Assembly (NCBI GenBank): GCA_016873355.1
Contig: VGXK01000105.1
Coordinates: 1-7,141 of the forward strand
Direction: 5' to 3'
Source: Phycisphaerae bacterium
Lineage (GTDB): Bacteria; Planctomycetota; Phycisphaerae; Phycisphaerales; SM1A02
DNA: 7,141 nt
Shown: positions 6,771-7,141 of the stretch, piece by piece
How the letters are laid out: each line of letters starts with the position of its first letter
How positions within the stretch are numbered: position 1 is the first letter of the stretch
The notes under the pieces: model-generated
What the model was told of the DNA's origin: nothing
Database searches by the model: none
The model's input: only the letters and a program-made list of their open reading frames with translations
Made by a program: the position numbers and the translations under genes

Positions 6771-7141
6771 AGCGCCAGACGATCATCTGGGCGTTCATCG
6801 GCGTGCTCTTCGTGGCGCTGATCGTGCTGAAGGGGACGCTGTTCGGCGGCATGGGGCGCGCCTATGTGGAAGCCAAGAGCCTTGCGTTCGAAGTGACGCC
6901 GTCCGAGCGATCGCCGTTCGCGGAGCCCGACTCCCCGAATCCGCCTCCGGAAGTCAAGGAGATCCCGGCGCCGAAGGACGCGCTCGATCGACGCGGCGTG
7001 TGGACGGAGCGAGACGGCGCCGTGATCGGCTGGACTTCGTGGAAGGAAGTGCAGCCGAGAGTCGTCTTCGAGGCTCGCGCGAAAGCGGCGAAGCCGGGCG
7101 CACTCGCAGGAACGGCCGGCTCCGCAAGCGCGGGCGGCGCG
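6767..7141 (+). CDS. Single-pass membrane protein, N-terminal part (runs off window)
   Basis: The frame is open from the GTG at 6767 for 125 codons to the window edge, so only the N-terminal part is seen. It overlaps the previous stop by four bases (GTGA). Residues 1-4 are basic (MKRQ), and 5-24 form a single membrane segment or uncleaved signal anchor (TIIWAFIGVLFVALIVL). After 'GTLFGGMGRAYVEAKS' comes a proline- and acid-rich linker at about 43-69 containing 'PDSPNPPPEV', then a short folded-looking part with 'GVWTERDGAVIGWTSWKEVQ', then an Ala/Gly-rich stretch. The topology implies that most of the visible chain is outside the membrane. No family can be assigned from this fragment. Its position indicates the operon continues to the right. 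Confidence 0.68.
   Translation, partial: MKRQTIIWAFIGVLFVALIVLKGTLFGGMGRAYVEAKSLAFEVTPSERSPFAEPDSPNPPPEVKEIPAPKDALDRRGVWTERDGAVIGWTSWKEVQPRVVFEARAKAAKPGALAGTAGSASAGGA

Overview
The window is high-GC DNA in which almost every base is coding. It most resembles a planctomycete-type genome, possibly Phycisphaerae. That guess rests on the extreme G/C preference at third codon positions, the use of GTG starts, mostly weak Shine-Dalgarno sites, and two small proteins with a 'PF..F.IHLADGR' core of a kind I associate with planctomycete genomes. It is an inference; the window contains no rRNA, tRNA or phylogenetic marker.

Layout. Positions 1-514 hold two small tandem genes on the minus strand, clear paralogues of each other. 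The left one runs off the window edge. A divergent gap of about 70 bases (515-583) separates them from a plus-strand series that fills the rest of the window. In order these are: a full-length GlmL/MutL-family ASKHA ATPase (584-2461); a 381-residue protein with lipoyl-like (barrel-sandwich) N-terminal segments and a C-terminal KOW motif (2532-3677); a secreted or membrane protein with an FN3-like region followed by a domain I recognise as DUF6754 (3686-5173); a polytopic membrane protein (5187-5882); a membrane protein with one segment at each end and a large extracytoplasmic domain (5886-6770); and the start of a single-pass protein with a proline-rich linker (6767 to the window end).

How they fit together. 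The plus-strand genes are separated by 70, 8, 13, 3 and -4 bases, with no convincing terminator between them, so they probably form one operon. The first two products are predicted cytoplasmic and the last four are membrane-anchored. No mutase subunit, B12 enzyme or amino-acid fermentation gene is present, so the GlmL-like protein is not in the setting that gave the family its name. The working hypothesis is an envelope-associated complex powered or assembled by an ASKHA ATPase. None of the four membrane proteins has a function I can state from sequence.

Most other long frames, including a 733-codon antisense frame under the ATPase gene, are by-products of the codon bias. The exception is the last 75 codons of that antisense frame, which are a real small gene. 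No CRISPR array, insertion sequence, RNA gene or origin was seen.
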